64,000 nt of DNA from Branchipolynoe longqiensis (taxonomy: Eukaryota > Annelida > Polychaeta > Phyllodocida > Polynoidae). The stretch spans positions 51,805,661 through 51,869,660 of the forward strand of contig CM059189.1 of assembly GCA_030323885.1 (NCBI GenBank). Direction: 5' to 3'. Positions 21,917 through 32,047 of this stretch are shown piece after piece (within the stretch, counting starts at the first letter, position 1; each line of letters opens with the position of its first letter). The notes under the pieces were generated by a model. The model saw only the letters and a program-made list of their open reading frames with translations. It did not search any database and was not told the origin of the DNA. Both the position numbers and the translations under genes were made by a program.

Positions 21917-22261
21917 AAGTAAATGTTTTATTTAATGACGCCTCTAGAGCACATTGATTTTTTTATTGTATCATCGCTATTGGATGTCAAACCTATGGTC
22001 ATTCTGACATATTTCTTTGGAGGAAACCCGCTGCCAACACATAGGCTACTCTTTCCGATAAGCAACAAGGGGTCTTTTATAAGCACTTTCCCACAGACAG
22101 GACAGCACATACCACAGCCTTTGATGAACCAGTGGTGGACCATTTGTTGGAACGGAAAAAAATCCCAAACTGCAAATGGGTTCACTGAGAAGGATCGATC
22201 GGATTACCGACAGCTTCACAGGTGGACACTCTACCACCTGAGCTATGTCCCATTTCAGAGT
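21917..22261 (-). mobile_element. SINE-B, full length with 11-bp target duplication
   Basis: SINE-B shows, on the minus strand, a tRNA-like TAGCTCAGGTGGTAGAGTG head, a central GTGCTGTCCTGTCTGTGGGA block and a GTCATTAAATAAAA-type tail. Flanks repeat GAGTCAACTAA (21906-21916 and 22262-22272). It inserted about 30 bp beyond the E16 donor. Confidence 0.88.
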
Positions 22262-22300
22262 GAGTCAACTAAGCGTCTGTTCAGAGCTGACAATACTCAC

Positions 22301-22374
22301 ACTGAAGACTTCCGGTTGACCGAGGTCTTGCACATCGGTGTTGCACTCAAACAGGAAGAAGGAGGCAGCTCTTC
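22301..22374 (-). CDS. IGF2R: CI-MPR-like exon E16 (74 bp)
   Basis: Located by requiring the missing end of the E14-15 repeat. Acceptor TTTTAGGGTCAG, donor GTGAGT. Encodes F-F-L-F-E-C-N-T-D-V, the I-x-F-x-C terminus of an MRH repeat, followed by the linker into the next repeat. Two bases in, phase 0 out, consistent with E15 and E17. Confidence 0.85.
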
Positions 22375-22480
22375 CTGACCCTAAAACACACCGCGTTGTT
22401 TTTTGCTGTCACAACTAGTTTCTGTCTCAAAAGGGATTCTTTCGTCTTAAATAAGGAGCCTAGCGGAATAGTGGTAATAT

Positions 22481-23644
22481 TAAAGCTGTATAGTCCGATG
22501 AAAAAGTATAGTCCGATCAAATTTTCAAAACCAAAACAACTATTTGATTCTAGATATTTAACTTAGATACCGGTGCGCAAACATTTTTCACCACATATAA
22601 CAGAATACCGAGCCAATATGTTACTGCAGAAGGCTATGGTGTCAGAGTTTTGGTGTGCTTCCCAACATTTTGCATGGTTGGACTTCAAATATCTCCAAAA
22701 TTAGCCATTTAAAATCAAAGTTACTTCAAACTTGAGTAAAGGCCCTGTCACACTACGACGTTTCCTACCAACGCGCGTCGACGTGTTGCCTTTTTGGTCG
22801 AAACGTCGGTACACGTCCGGTACGTTACGGGCGCGTTAACGGCGCGTTACGGGCGCGTTTCCGGCGCGTCGGTACATAGCAACTTGTCAATGGACACGTC
22901 GGCGCGCGTCGGCGCGCGTCGGGACGCGTCGAGGTTTTGTGCTTGCACAAAACTTTTGACGGGCCGCAACGCGCGGCAGCGTGTTGGCAGGCACGTTACG
23001 GACGCGTTAGCAACACGTCGACACGCGTTGGCGGCGCGCAGGCGGAACGCTGGCAGGACGTTGATCAACGTCGGTTAACGTTGGCTTTTTTCCCCCCAAA
23101 ATGCGAGCGTTCTGTCGGCGCGTCGGGAACGTCCCATCGACGTGTTGTGGGCGCGCCATTGGCGTTGCTCCAGCGTTTCTCGGCGCGTTGGACGTGTTGC
23201 CGGCGCGCCTGGATGCGTTGGCCGCGCGGTGTGGACGCGCTGTGGGCGCGTCCTAACGTGTTGCTGGCGGGTATGTACGCGTTTACATGGTACTAACCCG
23301 ACACCAACACGCCGTCAACGCGCCGTCAACGCGCCGACAGCGCGCCGACGTCACGCTGGGAACCCGCTGGCGGGACGTTGATATGCTGTTCCGCCGCGCG
23401 TCGAAGCCCGTTGGCCGCGCGCTCATAGCACGCTACTAACACGCTGCGCCGCGTCAAACTTTCTCCCAAAGCGCCGAAAAGTCCGACCTTTCTCGACGGG
23501 TTGCAAATATTTTGCGCGTTGCCGGCGCGCCGGGGGAAACGTTGTAGTGTGACAGGGCCTTAAGGTAGATTATGATGATTAACCTAATATATTTATCTCG
23601 AGAAATGACAGAAACTCAAAACCATCGGACTATGCAAATTTAAA
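22481..23644. mobile_element. MITE-1 copy split by a GC-rich insertion
   Basis: MITE-1 has termini TAAAGTTGCATAGTCCGATG and its inverse, about 340-360 bp, AT-rich. This copy is interrupted at 22740-23560. Confidence 0.82.
22740..23560. mobile_element. 821-bp CpG-dense TIR element nested in MITE-1
   Basis: Termini AGGCCCTGTCACACTACGAC and its inverse (one or two mismatches), 3-bp duplication TAA (22737-22739 and 23561-23563). The interior is almost wholly degenerate CG-rich palindromes (GGCGCG, ACGCGTCG). No transposase. TAA duplication suggests a PIF/Harbinger-like source, unproven. Confidence 0.85.
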
Positions 23645-23779
23645 CAATCGATGCCCAGCTAATAAACGCTACAACTTGTTAACTTTATAGTCGGTGAACA
23701 ACATTAAGAAGTACATGATAAACACGCCCCCGATTTCCACCCTACTTCCATACAGCGCTCAGTTTAGTTAGGAGGCCGC

Positions 23780-24858
23780 GTCTTACAGTGTTCACGGTTT
23801 AGTTACTTGGGCCTTACAGTGTTTGTGGTTTAATTAGTTGCTCGGATCATACAGTGTTCATGGTTTAGTTATGAGCTCAGACCATACATTGTTCATGGTT
23901 TAGTTAGTAGCTTGGGCCTTAGTGTTTGTGGTTTAATAGTAGCTCAGACCATACAGTGTTCATGGTTTAGGTAGTAGCTTGGGCTTTAGTGTTTGTGGTT
24001 TAATAGTGGCTCAGACCATACAGTGTGCATGGTTTAGTAAGTAGCTCGGGCCATACAGTGTTCATGGTTTAGTTTGGAGCTCGGGCCATACAATGTTTGT
24101 GGTTTAGTTACAAGCTTGGGCCATATAGTGTTTGCGGCTTAGTTAGTAGCCCGGGCCATACATTGTTTGTGGTTTAGTTAGGAGCTCGGGCCATACAGTG
24201 TTTGTGGTTTAGTTAGGAGCTTGGGCCATACATTGTTTGTGGTTTAGTTAGTAGCTTGGGCCATACATTGTTCATAGTTTAGTTAGGAGCTCTGACCATA
24301 CAGTGTTTCTGGTTTAGTTAGGAACTCGGGCCATACATTGTTCATGGTTTAGTTAGGAGCTCTGACCATACTGTGTTTGTGGTTTAGTTAGGAGCTAGGG
24401 CCATACTGTGTTTGTGGTTTAGTTAGGAGCTAGGGCCATACTGTGTTTGTGGTTTTGTTAGGAGCTAGGGCCATACATTCTTCATGGTTTAGTTAGGAGC
24501 TCAGGCCATACAGTGTTTGTGCTTTAGTTAGGAGCTCGGGCCATACAGTGTTTGTGGTTTAGTTAGGAGCTCGGGCCATACAGTGTTTGTGGTTTAGTTA
24601 GGAGCTAGGGCCATACATTGTTTGTGGTTTAGTTAGTAGCTTGGGCCATACATTGTTCATAGTTTAGTTAGGAGCTCTGACCATACAGTGTTTGTGGTTT
24701 AGTTAGGAGCTCGGGCCATACACTGTTTGTGGTTTAGTTAGGAACTCTGACCATACAGTGTTCGCAGTTTAGTTAGTAGCTCGGTCCATATAGTGTTCCT
24801 GGATTAGTTAGTACCTTGAACCATACAGTGTTTTTGGATTACTTAACAACTCGAACCT
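23780..24858. repeat. Array of about 30 units of about 35 bp next to the E15 donor
   Basis: Unit approx. GGTTTAGTTAGGAGCTCGGG followed by CCATACAGTGTTTGT. The first unit starts at the E15 donor (GTAGGTTCGAGTTG...), and the proximal units are the most diverged. Confidence 0.85.
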
Positions 24859-24860
24859 AC

Positions 24861-25065
24861 CACAGGCCTTTCCGTCGGTGTAGGACACCTTGAGCACGTC
24901 GCCCTCCATGGTGTACTGCTGTGTGGCGGGCGTGCCGAAGGACATTGCGCGTGCGCGGGCGTCTACCAGGCACACAGCCGTGCCTTCACACCCAGACGTG
25001 GGCACCCTGTCCGCGCCCACACCACCGCACACGTTCATGTAGAAGGTGCCCCGCGACGAACTCAC
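24861..25065 (-). CDS. IGF2R: CI-MPR-like exon E15
   Basis: 205 bp, acceptor CCGGTGCAG, donor GTAGGT. Encodes F-Y-M-N-V-C-G-G-V, then G-C-E-G-T-A-V-C, then Y-T-M-E-G-D-V-L-K-V-S-Y-T-D-G-K-A-C, i.e. the middle and L-x-Y-x-D-G-x-x-C segment of an MRH repeat. Phase 0 in, one base out. Confidence 0.9.
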
Positions 25066-25077
25066 CTGCACCGGCAA

Positions 25078-25140
25078 GTTTGTTTGTTTCAGTTTCATGT
25101 TCCAGCAACATCTAAGTTCATATCAGGACAGCAGTGCTGT
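25078..25140 (-). mobile_element. SINE-A short 5' fragment
   Basis: GTTTGTTTCAGTTTCATGTT to ATATCAGGACAG; lies 13 bp upstream of the E15 acceptor. Confidence 0.65.
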
Positions 25141-25555
25141 CACTCTGGATTTTACACACACACATAAAGTACCAATATTGTGCACTCACTCTGGGGTCAC
25201 CATGAAAGCACTCTGTCGGTTATATTTAGATTATAATATGGTTTCAAATGTGACCAAGACAGGAAATCCCACTGATAGGCCTGGACCATTAGGTCATAAT
25301 TATAAGGGCAGCTGGAAATAAAATAGAGTAAAGATTTATCGATGATTCCAGAGTCATATTCTACAAATATGAGACATAAACAGACAAAGAGCAGAACCGT
25401 AAAAATAAAAGCCAATTTCAAACCACGCCACGTCCGGTATCGTCGAATATCGCCCACATTGCAGTGACTAGCAAGTGTAGTGAGGTGCACTAACCTCCAC
25501 ACGTGAAATACTACATATACAGGAAGGATGGAAAGTGGATTGCACCAGGGAACCT

Positions 25556-25632
25556 AGATAGACTAATGGTTAGGGCACTAGCCCCTCAATGGCAGAATTG
25601 TGGGTTGGCATTCCACTCCTGCAAAGAGACTA
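25556..25632 (+). mobile_element. tRNA-like SINE head (degraded)
   Basis: CCTAGATAGACTAATGGTTA resembles the A-box segment of the plus-strand heads at 56290-56665. The B box is weak. Confidence 0.35.
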
Positions 25633-25670
25633 GCAAAGCGCATCTCTCAATCTCATCAGATTCCTAATTT

Positions 25671-26014
25671 TAAAGTTGCATGGTCCGATGGTTTTGAATT
25701 TCTGTATTTTTTCAGAGATAAATATATTAGATCGATCACTAGTATCTACTTTACAATAGTTCAAAGTTACTTTTATTTTAAATGGTAAACCTTTGAGATA
25801 TTTTGAGCGCAAACATGGAAAATTAGTTTTGGCAAGCTTGCCAAAACTCTGACATCATAGTCTTCTGCAGTTACAGGTTCTGTTAAATTGACTCAGTATT
25901 GCCTTCTACGCACAAACAAATGCTTTATAAGTGCATCAGTATCTAAGTTAGATATGTAAAATCAAATCTAGATAATTGGTTTGGTTTTGAAAATTTTATA
26001 TTTCATCGGACTAT
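25671..26014. mobile_element. MITE-1, full length
   Basis: TAAAGTTGCATGGTCCGATG to CATCGGACTATGCAGATTTA, 344 bp. Confidence 0.85.
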
Positions 26015-26098
26015 GCAGATTTAAGTCTGAAGAATTTTCAATTACCAGATTGGCGATTTTGGCAATAAAATACAATGATATCAGTTAAATGATTCCCT

Positions 26099-26180
26099 CC
26101 CCCCCCCCCCCCCCCCCCCCCAGGTAGCGGAGTCACACCACCACCACCACCACCACCACCACCACCACCACCACCACCAC
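26099..26180. repeat. Poly-C tract and (CAC)n microsatellite
   Basis: 23 C (26099-26121), then about 14 CAC/CCA triplets ending about 9 bp from the E14 donor. On the minus strand it reads (GTG)n, which itself offers many GT dinucleotides beside the true donor. Confidence 0.95.
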
Positions 26181-26188
26181 ATACGTAC

Positions 26189-26377
26189 GTTGTACAGGGT
26201 GCCGGTGTGCGGGGCGCTGGTTAGCGGCGACAGGTTGTAGGTGTGGTGCGTGCGGGTGTCGGCGAACCGGCAGTCGGAGGTGGGGGTGCCGTCAGCGTCC
26301 TGCGGGCACACGGCGTTCGTCTCCCACTCGAACACGTAGCGGCAGTCAGCCGTCACCAGCTCCAGCAGCGGGCGGCC
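26189..26377 (-). CDS. IGF2R: CI-MPR-like exon E14
   Basis: 189 bp, acceptor ATGCCGTGCAG, donor GTACGT (GTATGT four bases on is a competitor but breaks the phase). Opens an MRH repeat: D-C-R-Y-V-F-E-W-E-T-N-A-V-C, D-C-R-F, Y-N-L-S-P-L. Phase 0 in and out. Confidence 0.9.
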
Positions 26378-26485
26378 CTGCACGGCATGGTGGGGTCACG
26401 AGAGGAACACAGCAATTAGCAGCACGACAACAGCACAACAGCACTGCACCGCACCGCCAGACAACAAGGCTGCTTGCTAGCCAGT

Positions 26486-26533
26486 ACCACTTTATAATTT
26501 AACATTGCACAGCCAGTAGGCCTACGGTTTTAT
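26486..26533. repeat. Left remnant of the 33-34 bp array interrupted by the split-repeat element
   Basis: One and a half units of the array that continues at 30284. The junction GGTTTTAT | element | AATTTAAC restores a normal array unit. Confidence 0.85.
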
Positions 26534-26832
26534 GATGCGCAAAAAGGAAGAAAGCAAGGCGGGGATGGAAGAAAGGCGTGTTTATTGCACGCCTCAGCGG
26601 AAACATGTTAAGTACATACAAAGAATGAATATATGCACAGTGGTAAGTGTAGGTACATAGAAATAAAGAGATATATGCACAGTGGTAAATAGAGAAATAG
26701 ACATGGTGTCAAGAATAATGAGGGGCTCCCAGGAAGGAGCAGAGAGGCTCATAAGGAGCAGGAGAGAGTCAATAAGTCCGGTGGTCCGGTTAATTGTCAG
26801 TGGAGTGAGGGGGTGCCGAGGAGCCCTCCACC
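26534..26832 (-). repeat. Split repeat B2
   Basis: 299 bp, GATGCGCAAAAAGGAAGAAA to GAGCCCTCCACC; partner B1. Confidence 0.87.
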
Positions 26833-26874
26833 CTCCGGAGTGAGTAGGTAAAGGAGTGTAGGGTGGGTGGGCGG

Positions 26875-27174
26875 AGGAAAAAGTGGAGAGTCGCGGAAGA
26901 CGGCAGGAAGGTGAGTGCCTGAGGAGAGCCGGCGGGCGGCCTTATAAGGGAGGAAGGGGGGGGGGGGAGGTGCGAATGCTGGCGGCCCGGGGGAGGGTGA
27001 GATGTGGCGAGCAGCCGGGCGTCGGGTGAGGCGTGAGCGCCAGAACAAAGAAGGTGGGAGGAAGGAGGGGGGGGGGCGAGCCGGGGCTCGGCCGAGGTGA
27101 GTAGGCAGCGCCACAACGGCGGGGGAGGGTCTCTTCCTTCCCTCGCATCAAACGCAATGCTTCGCATTACGACC
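26875..27174 (-). repeat. Split repeat A2
   Basis: About 300 bp, AGGAAAAAGTGGAGAGTCGC to CATTACGACC; partner A1. G-run length differs between the copies. Confidence 0.85.
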
Positions 27175-27473
27175 GATGCGCGAAAAGGAAGAAAGCAAGG
27201 CGGGGATGGAAGAAAGGCGTGTTTATTGCACGCCTCAGCGGAAACATGTTAAGTACATACAAAGAATGAATATATGCACAGTGGTAAGTGTAGGTACATA
27301 GAAATAAAGAGATATATGCACAGTGGTAAATAGAGAAATAGACATGGTGTCAAGAATAATGAGGGGCTCCCAGGAAGGAGCAGAGAGGCTCATAAGGAGC
27401 AGGAGAGAGTCAATAAGTCCGGTGGTCCGGTTAATTGTCAGTGGAGTGAGGGGGTGCCGAGGAGCCCTCCACC
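27175..27473 (-). repeat. Split repeat B1
   Basis: 299 bp, same length and near-identical to B2. Confidence 0.87.
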
Positions 27474-28831
27474 AAATAGTAGGAGAGGGCTCGAGGCGCG
27501 CCCGAGGCGGGGGCACGGGGCGCCCGAGGTGGGGGCCGGGGATCTGGGTGAGAGGAGGGTCGTGAGGGCAGAGCCGTGAGGTCGGCGGCTGGACTGTCTG
27601 GAGAGGGTCCCTCGTGAGGCTGGGCTGTGTGGTCTGAGGTGCGCGGTGCGGGGTAGGTCGACAAGGGGCGGGCGGCCAAAATAAAGGGAGGCCCGCTCCT
27701 TGGAGGGATCGGGTGAGGAGGTCGGCCGGCGAACTCCTCAGGGCTGGGTGGGACGGGGGTCGGGGTCGGGTCGGGCGGGTTGATGACGGTGGTGTCGTGG
27801 TCGGCGGCTGTGCCCTCGGAGGAGGGTTCTCCGTGAGGCTGGGCTGGGCTGTGGTCTGAGGGTTCCTCTTGAGGCTGGGCTGGGCAGTGGTCTGAGGGTT
27901 CCTCGTGAAACTGGGCTGGGCTGTGGTCCGTGGTGGGCGACTGGCGCTGGGCGGCGATGAGAGCCTTGCTGAGGGGGCGCTGGGGCCCGACAGGGAGGTG
28001 GTTGCCGATGAGGTCGGCGGTGCCGAGGCGGCGGTCAGGCCGCGCCTCGGGCAAGCTGGGCTGGGCTGGGTTGTGTTCCGTGATGGGCGAATGGCGCTGG
28101 GCGGCGATGAGAGCCTTACTGGGGGGGCGCTGGGGCCCGACTTGGAGGTGGTTGCCGATGAGGTCGGCAGTGCCGAGGCGGCGGTCGGGCCGCGCCTCGG
28201 GCAAGCTGGGCTGGGCTGGGCTGTGTCCGTGTGGGCGGGTGCGCTGGGCGGCGATGAGAGCCTTGCTGAGGGGCCGCTGGGGCCCGACTGGGCGGTGGTT
28301 GCCGATGAGGTCGGTAGTGCCGAGGTGGTGGCCAGGGCGGGGGTCGGGGGAGGAGGTGCGGCGGGGGCGGGCTAGGGGGGCGGCGAAGTCGCGGGCGGTG
28401 GGGGGGGGGGTCGTGGGGCGGGTCGGTGGGGGGGTTGGTGGGGTGAGGTTGGCAGAGGGGGGCGGTGTCGCCTGGGTCGAGGTGGACGTCTGGGTCGAGG
28501 GTGACGGGCGACTGGCGCCGGGCGGCGATGGGAGCCTTACTGAGGGGGGGCGCTGGGGCCCGAGGCGGGGGTGGTTGCCGGAGGCGGCGCCGAGGCGGCG
28601 GGCAGGCCGCGCCTCGGGCGGGTGGGCGGTGGTGTCCGGAGGGCTGGTAGCAGTGTGGTGGGCGGCTTTGATAGGGTGGGTGGGCCGGTCTGGGGCCTCC
28701 GTGCCGGGCTGGAGGTGCCGGCTCCTCAAAAATCCGGCGAGGCGGAGGCCGCTGCCCGGGCGCGCTTGGCCAGACAGGCGTCCTCGCTGTGCCTGGTTAG
28801 TACCCTCCGGACATTGGCGCAGTATGCGCAT
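27431..28831 (-). CDS. Proline-rich repetitive ORF of the split-repeat element
   Basis: An open frame of about 466 codons overlapping the Gag tail and ending inside B1. Very rich in Pro, Arg, Ala and Ser, with four tandem units of about 140-150 bp (around 27950, 28096, 28236 and, diverged, 28514) containing S-K-A-L-I-A-A-Q-R and R-L-G-T-A-D-L-I-G-N-H. No known domain recognised. It may be a genuine second protein or simply GC-rich sequence that happens to be open, since the other strand also carries long ORFs here. Confidence 0.35.
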   Translation of the reverse strand: MRILRQCPEGTNQAQRGRLSGQARPGSGLRLAGFLRSRHLQPGTEAPDRPTHPIKAAHHTATSPPDTTAHPPEARPARRLGAASGNHPRLGPQRPPSVRLPSPPGASRPSPSTQTSTSTQATPPPSANLTPPTPPPTRPTTPPPTARDFAAPLARPRRTSSPDPRPGHHLGTTDLIGNHRPVGPQRPLSKALIAAQRTRPHGHSPAQPSLPEARPDRRLGTADLIGNHLQVGPQRPPSKALIAAQRHSPITEHNPAQPSLPEARPDRRLGTADLIGNHLPVGPQRPLSKALIAAQRQSPTTDHSPAQFHEEPSDHCPAQPQEEPSDHSPAQPHGEPSSEGTAADHDTTVINPPDPTPTPVPPSPEEFAGRPPHPIPPRSGPPFILAARPLSTYPAPRTSDHTAQPHEGPSPDSPAADLTALPSRPSSHPDPRPPPRAPRAPASGAPRALSYYLVEGSSAPPHSTDN

Positions 28832-29926
28832 GCGTGGAGCTGTTTGGCCACCCCCTGGCCGTGGACCTCCCCCGGGGCTGCGTGGGTGCAGGAGTTGGGG
28901 TCCTGGTTCCAGGCATAACAGAGTGGGCCGTGGGTCTCCTTGCTGTAGGCCACGCGTGTGTCGGTGTGGCCGCGGAACTGGGGGCGGGGCATTGCAGGGT
29001 CGAGGGAGGGGAGTTGGGTGGTGGTGGGGTGGGGAGGCATGGCGAGGGACTCCAGTCTGAGGAGGTTTATGGCTACTGGGTCGTGCCAGCCATGGGGGAG
29101 GGTACCGTCCGCGATCGCGGTAAAGACCGCCTCAGAATAGTGGCGGACGGTCGTCCAGGGATAGAGGAGGTTATCACGACAGATAGGATATGATGGTGGA
29201 GTCCCGGGGCGGAGTGGGCGGGGAAATCCGGGTGGTCGATGAGGGTGAGGAGGGCGAGGGCGTATTCGTCCTTGGTCGCCTCCCCCCTCTTCACTGGCTT
29301 CTTCTCGGGACCTCGCCTCACCAGATCGGAGGGGAAGATGTAGTTGGATGGGATGCCTTGGCGTCTGGTTGAATGCCGCGCCTCGGCGGATGCCAGGATT
29401 TCCCTGACGGCGTCGGCCGTGGAGGCGGGGTTGTGGCGGGTCTCCTCCCCCTGGTAGGCCGGCGATGTGCAGGGCTGCAGTTGGGGCAGGATGTGGCGGT
29501 ACCTCCCGTACTCCGCGTGTGTCGTTCCGGGGAGGGCCGCCTGGGGGGGCGGCGGGGGTCGGGCCGCGGCGGTGGCAGGTGCCCGAGGCGTTGGTGCGGC
29601 CGGCGGGGGCGCCTCTGGCGCGGGCCGGGTCCCGTTGGCGCTGATGTGGTCGATCCGGGCGTGGAGGTCAGCAGTGGCCTGCCGGTGCTCGGTGTTGGCC
29701 TGCTGGTGCTCCTCGTTGGCCTGCCGGTGCTCCAGCTGCATGCGCTGGATAGCCTCCAGCACTGAGGAGGTCTCGGCGCCCGAGGAAAGGTCCGAGGGCG
29801 CCGGGGGGGGGGGGGGGGGGGGGGAGACCGAGACGGGTGATGGTGACTCGACCCTCCCGGGCGACGTAGAGGGCCCCGGGGTCCGGCCCGGGAGCCCTTC
29901 CGTCCTCGTCCTTTTCCTTGAGGCAT
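28726..29926 (-). pseudogene. Ngaro-type Gag relic
   Basis: A likely ATG near 29926 (M-P-Q-G-K-G-R-G-R) is followed by a Pro/Ser run spanning a C homopolymer (29803-29824 on the plus strand as G) and a helical region L-E-A-I-Q-R-M-Q-L-E-H-R. After a frameshift near 29170 comes a tail with C-Y-A-W-N, H-A-C-A-Y-C-A-N and R-H-S-E-D-A-C (28920-28770). The tail matches the layout of the Gag at 298-430, including C-A-N and R-V. Function would be packaging of the element RNA. Confidence 0.65.
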
Positions 29927-29975
29927 GGTTGGTGGATGCTGGTGTGTGTCAGCGGTCCGAGGTGTAGGCCCAAAC

Positions 29976-30283
29976 AGGAAAAAGTGGAGAGTCGCGGAAG
30001 ACGGCAGGAAGGTGAGTGCCTGAGGAGAGCCGGCGGGCGGCCTTATAAGGGAGGAAGGGGGGGGGAGGTGCGAATGCTGGCGGCCCGGGGGAGGGTGAGA
30101 TGTGGCGAGCAGCGGGCGTCGGGTGAGGCGTGAGCGCCAGAACAAAGAAGGTGGGAGGAAGGAGGGGGGGGGGGGGGGGGGGGGGCGAGCCGGGGCTCGG
30201 CCGAGGTGAGTAGGCAGCGCCACAACGGCGGGGGAGGGTCTCTTCCTTCCCTCGCATCAAACGCAATGCTTCGCATTACGACC
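29976..30283 (-). repeat. Split repeat A1, 5' terminus of the element
   Basis: Begins (minus strand) GGTCGTAATGCGAAGCATTG; contains a G-run of about 23 at 30164-30186 (plus strand) that is shorter in A2. Confidence 0.85.
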
Positions 30284-31282
30284 AATTTAACGTTGCATAG
30301 CCAGTGCAGCTTTATAATTTAACATTGCATAGCCAGTACCGCTTTATAATTTAACGTTGCATAGCCAGTGCCGCTTTATAATTTAACGTTGCATAGCCAG
30401 TACGGTTTGATAATTTAATGTTGCATAGCCAGTGCCGCTTTATAATTTAACATTGCATAGCCAGTATCACTTTGTAATTTAACATTGCATAGCCAGTACC
30501 GCTTTATGATTTAACATTGCATAGCCAGTGCCGCTTTATAATTTAACGTTGCATAGCCAGTACGGTTTTATAATTTAACGTTGCATAGCCAGTGCTGCTT
30601 TATTATTTAACGTTGCATAGCCAGTATGGTTTTATAATTTAACGTTGCATAGCCAGTGCCGCTTTATAATTTAACATTGCATAGCCAGCATGGCTTTAAA
30701 ATTTAATGTTGCATAGCCTGTACCGCTTTATAATTTAACGTTGCAGAGCCAGTGCCGCTTTATAATTTAACATTGCATACCCAGTGCCGCTCTATAATTT
30801 AACATTGCATAGCCAGCATGGCTTTAAAGTTTAACGTTGCATAGCCAGTACCGCTTTATAATTTAATGTTGCATAGCCAGTGCCGCTTTATAATTTAACG
30901 TTGCATAGCCAGTACAGTTTTATAATTTAATGTTGCATAGCCAGTGCCTCTTTATAATTTAACGTTGCATAGCCAGTGCCGCTTTATAATTTAACATTGC
31001 ATAGGCAGCATGGCTTTAAAGTTTAACGTTGCATAGCCAGAACCGCTTTATAATTTAATGTTGCATAGCCAGTGCCGCTTTGTAATTTAACGTTGCATAG
31101 CCAGTGCCGCTTTATAATTTAACGTTGCATAGCCAGTGCCGCTTTATAATTTAACATTGCATAGCCAGTGCCGCTTTATAATTTAACATTGCATAGCCAG
31201 TGCCACTTTGTAATTTAACATTGCATAGCCAGTACGGCTTTATAGTTTAACGTTGCATAACCAGTACCGCTTTATAATTTAA
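30284..31282. repeat. Minisatellite, about 30 units of 33-34 bp
   Basis: Unit CAGTGCCGCTTTATAATTTA + ACGTTGCATAGC. Not adjacent to an exon edge: it lies in intron 13, about 100 bp from E14 if the inserted element is removed. A block AACAGCACAACAGCA(C/G)TGCACC flanks it on both sides (26427-26465 and 31713-31752). Confidence 0.9.
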
Positions 31283-31284
31283 TT

Positions 31285-31690
31285 ATTGGTTGTTGCAGTT
31301 TTACATCCTGGCAACATCTACGGTCATATCAGGACGGGTACACACTTGTGATACTGATAGTGCGCACTCATGGCAACTTAATAGTGCTGCCCCACTGGGT
31401 TCATTAGTTAGGTGTTGCCAGGACATAAAACTCCAACAACCAAGGTCATATCAGAACGGATACCGACTTGTGACAGTGTGCACTCATGGTGACTTTATAG
31501 TGCTGCCCCACTGGGAAATCAGGCTGCTGGCACCATGACCCAATATCCCACTCAGTCACATTATCCTGACACTGAGCAACGACAAGTATCAATTTTACAA
31601 GTCATCAGTTTGACTCGACTGGAAACCAAACTCCCGACCTTGCACACGGGAGGCCCACGCTCTACCGATTCGGCCACTGTGCCCGGTGGC
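31285..31690 (-). mobile_element. SINE-A, rearranged
   Basis: A first 5' fragment (31285-31401), a small inverted piece (31406-31437, the only SINE-A piece in reverse), then a second body and head (31438-31690). Confidence 0.8.
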
Positions 31691-31699
31691 CAATTAGGA

Positions 31700-32047
31700 G
31701 GACATTAACAGCACAACAGCACAACAGCAGTGCACCTTATCGCCAGACAACAGGAGCCGTATGCATAAAGCAGTGTTCGCTTAATCCAGTGTTAGCTATC
31801 CCACGGTTAGCGATGTGGGCCAAGTCGTATGCATGAACACGAAAAGTCGGGAGGACAGCTAACCTTGTGGCTGTTTTTAGATTTGGGAATTCGCTCTCAC
31901 CCAAAAATAACATAAATTGACATTAGCAGTGAATAGTGGATCAGTGTTTTTTTTGGGTCGTTTTCATTTGATTAATGCCCGCAATATGACAGTGACTGCT
32001 GCGCACACGACAAAAGCTTCAGCCCTACCCAAAGTAGGACCGGAGCT
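31700..32047. other. Intron sequence, partial palindromes, no gene
   Basis: GTATGCATAAAGC (31757) and GTATGCATGAAC (31827) bracket a small TAGC-rich palindromic segment, possibly a truncated relative of the next element. Confidence 0.4.

Larger units (their letters stand above)
26534..30283 (-). mobile_element. Gag-only, Ngaro-like element with complete split direct repeats
   Basis: Read on the minus strand: A1 (30283-29976), internal (29975-27474), B1 (27473-27175), A2 (27174-26875, then 42 extra bp), B2 (26832-26534). B1 and B2 are both 299 bp and near-identical; A1 and A2 share about 300 bp. Removing the element restores the host array with no target duplication, as expected for tyrosine-recombinase integration. 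The interior has a Gag relic and a proline-rich ORF but no RT, RNase H or recombinase, so it must be mobilised in trans. Its termini (GATGCGC/CGACC) do not match the Ngaro element at 1-4428. Confidence 0.85.

Noticed and set aside
22794..23381. ORFs in the CpG-dense block
   Set aside because: They arise from palindromic CG-rich sequence inside a TIR element; Arg/Ala/Val-rich nonsense.
23780..24858. CRISPR-like array (35-bp direct repeats)
   Set aside because: Units are contiguous without unique spacers, and the genome is eukaryotic.
24861..25065. Sushi or other small cysteine domain as an alternative to MRH
   Set aside because: The order of motifs (N-V-C, A-x-C, Y-T-D-G-x-x-C) and continuity with neighbouring exons fit only MRH repeats.
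26081..26188. Poly-Trp extension downstream of E14
   Set aside because: It is the translation of (GTG)n beyond the donor and lies in the intron.
27905..29193. Several long plus-strand ORFs (up to 376 codons)
   Set aside because: GC-rich shadow frames opposite the Gag relic and proline-rich ORF; Gly/Arg/Trp-rich with no motif.
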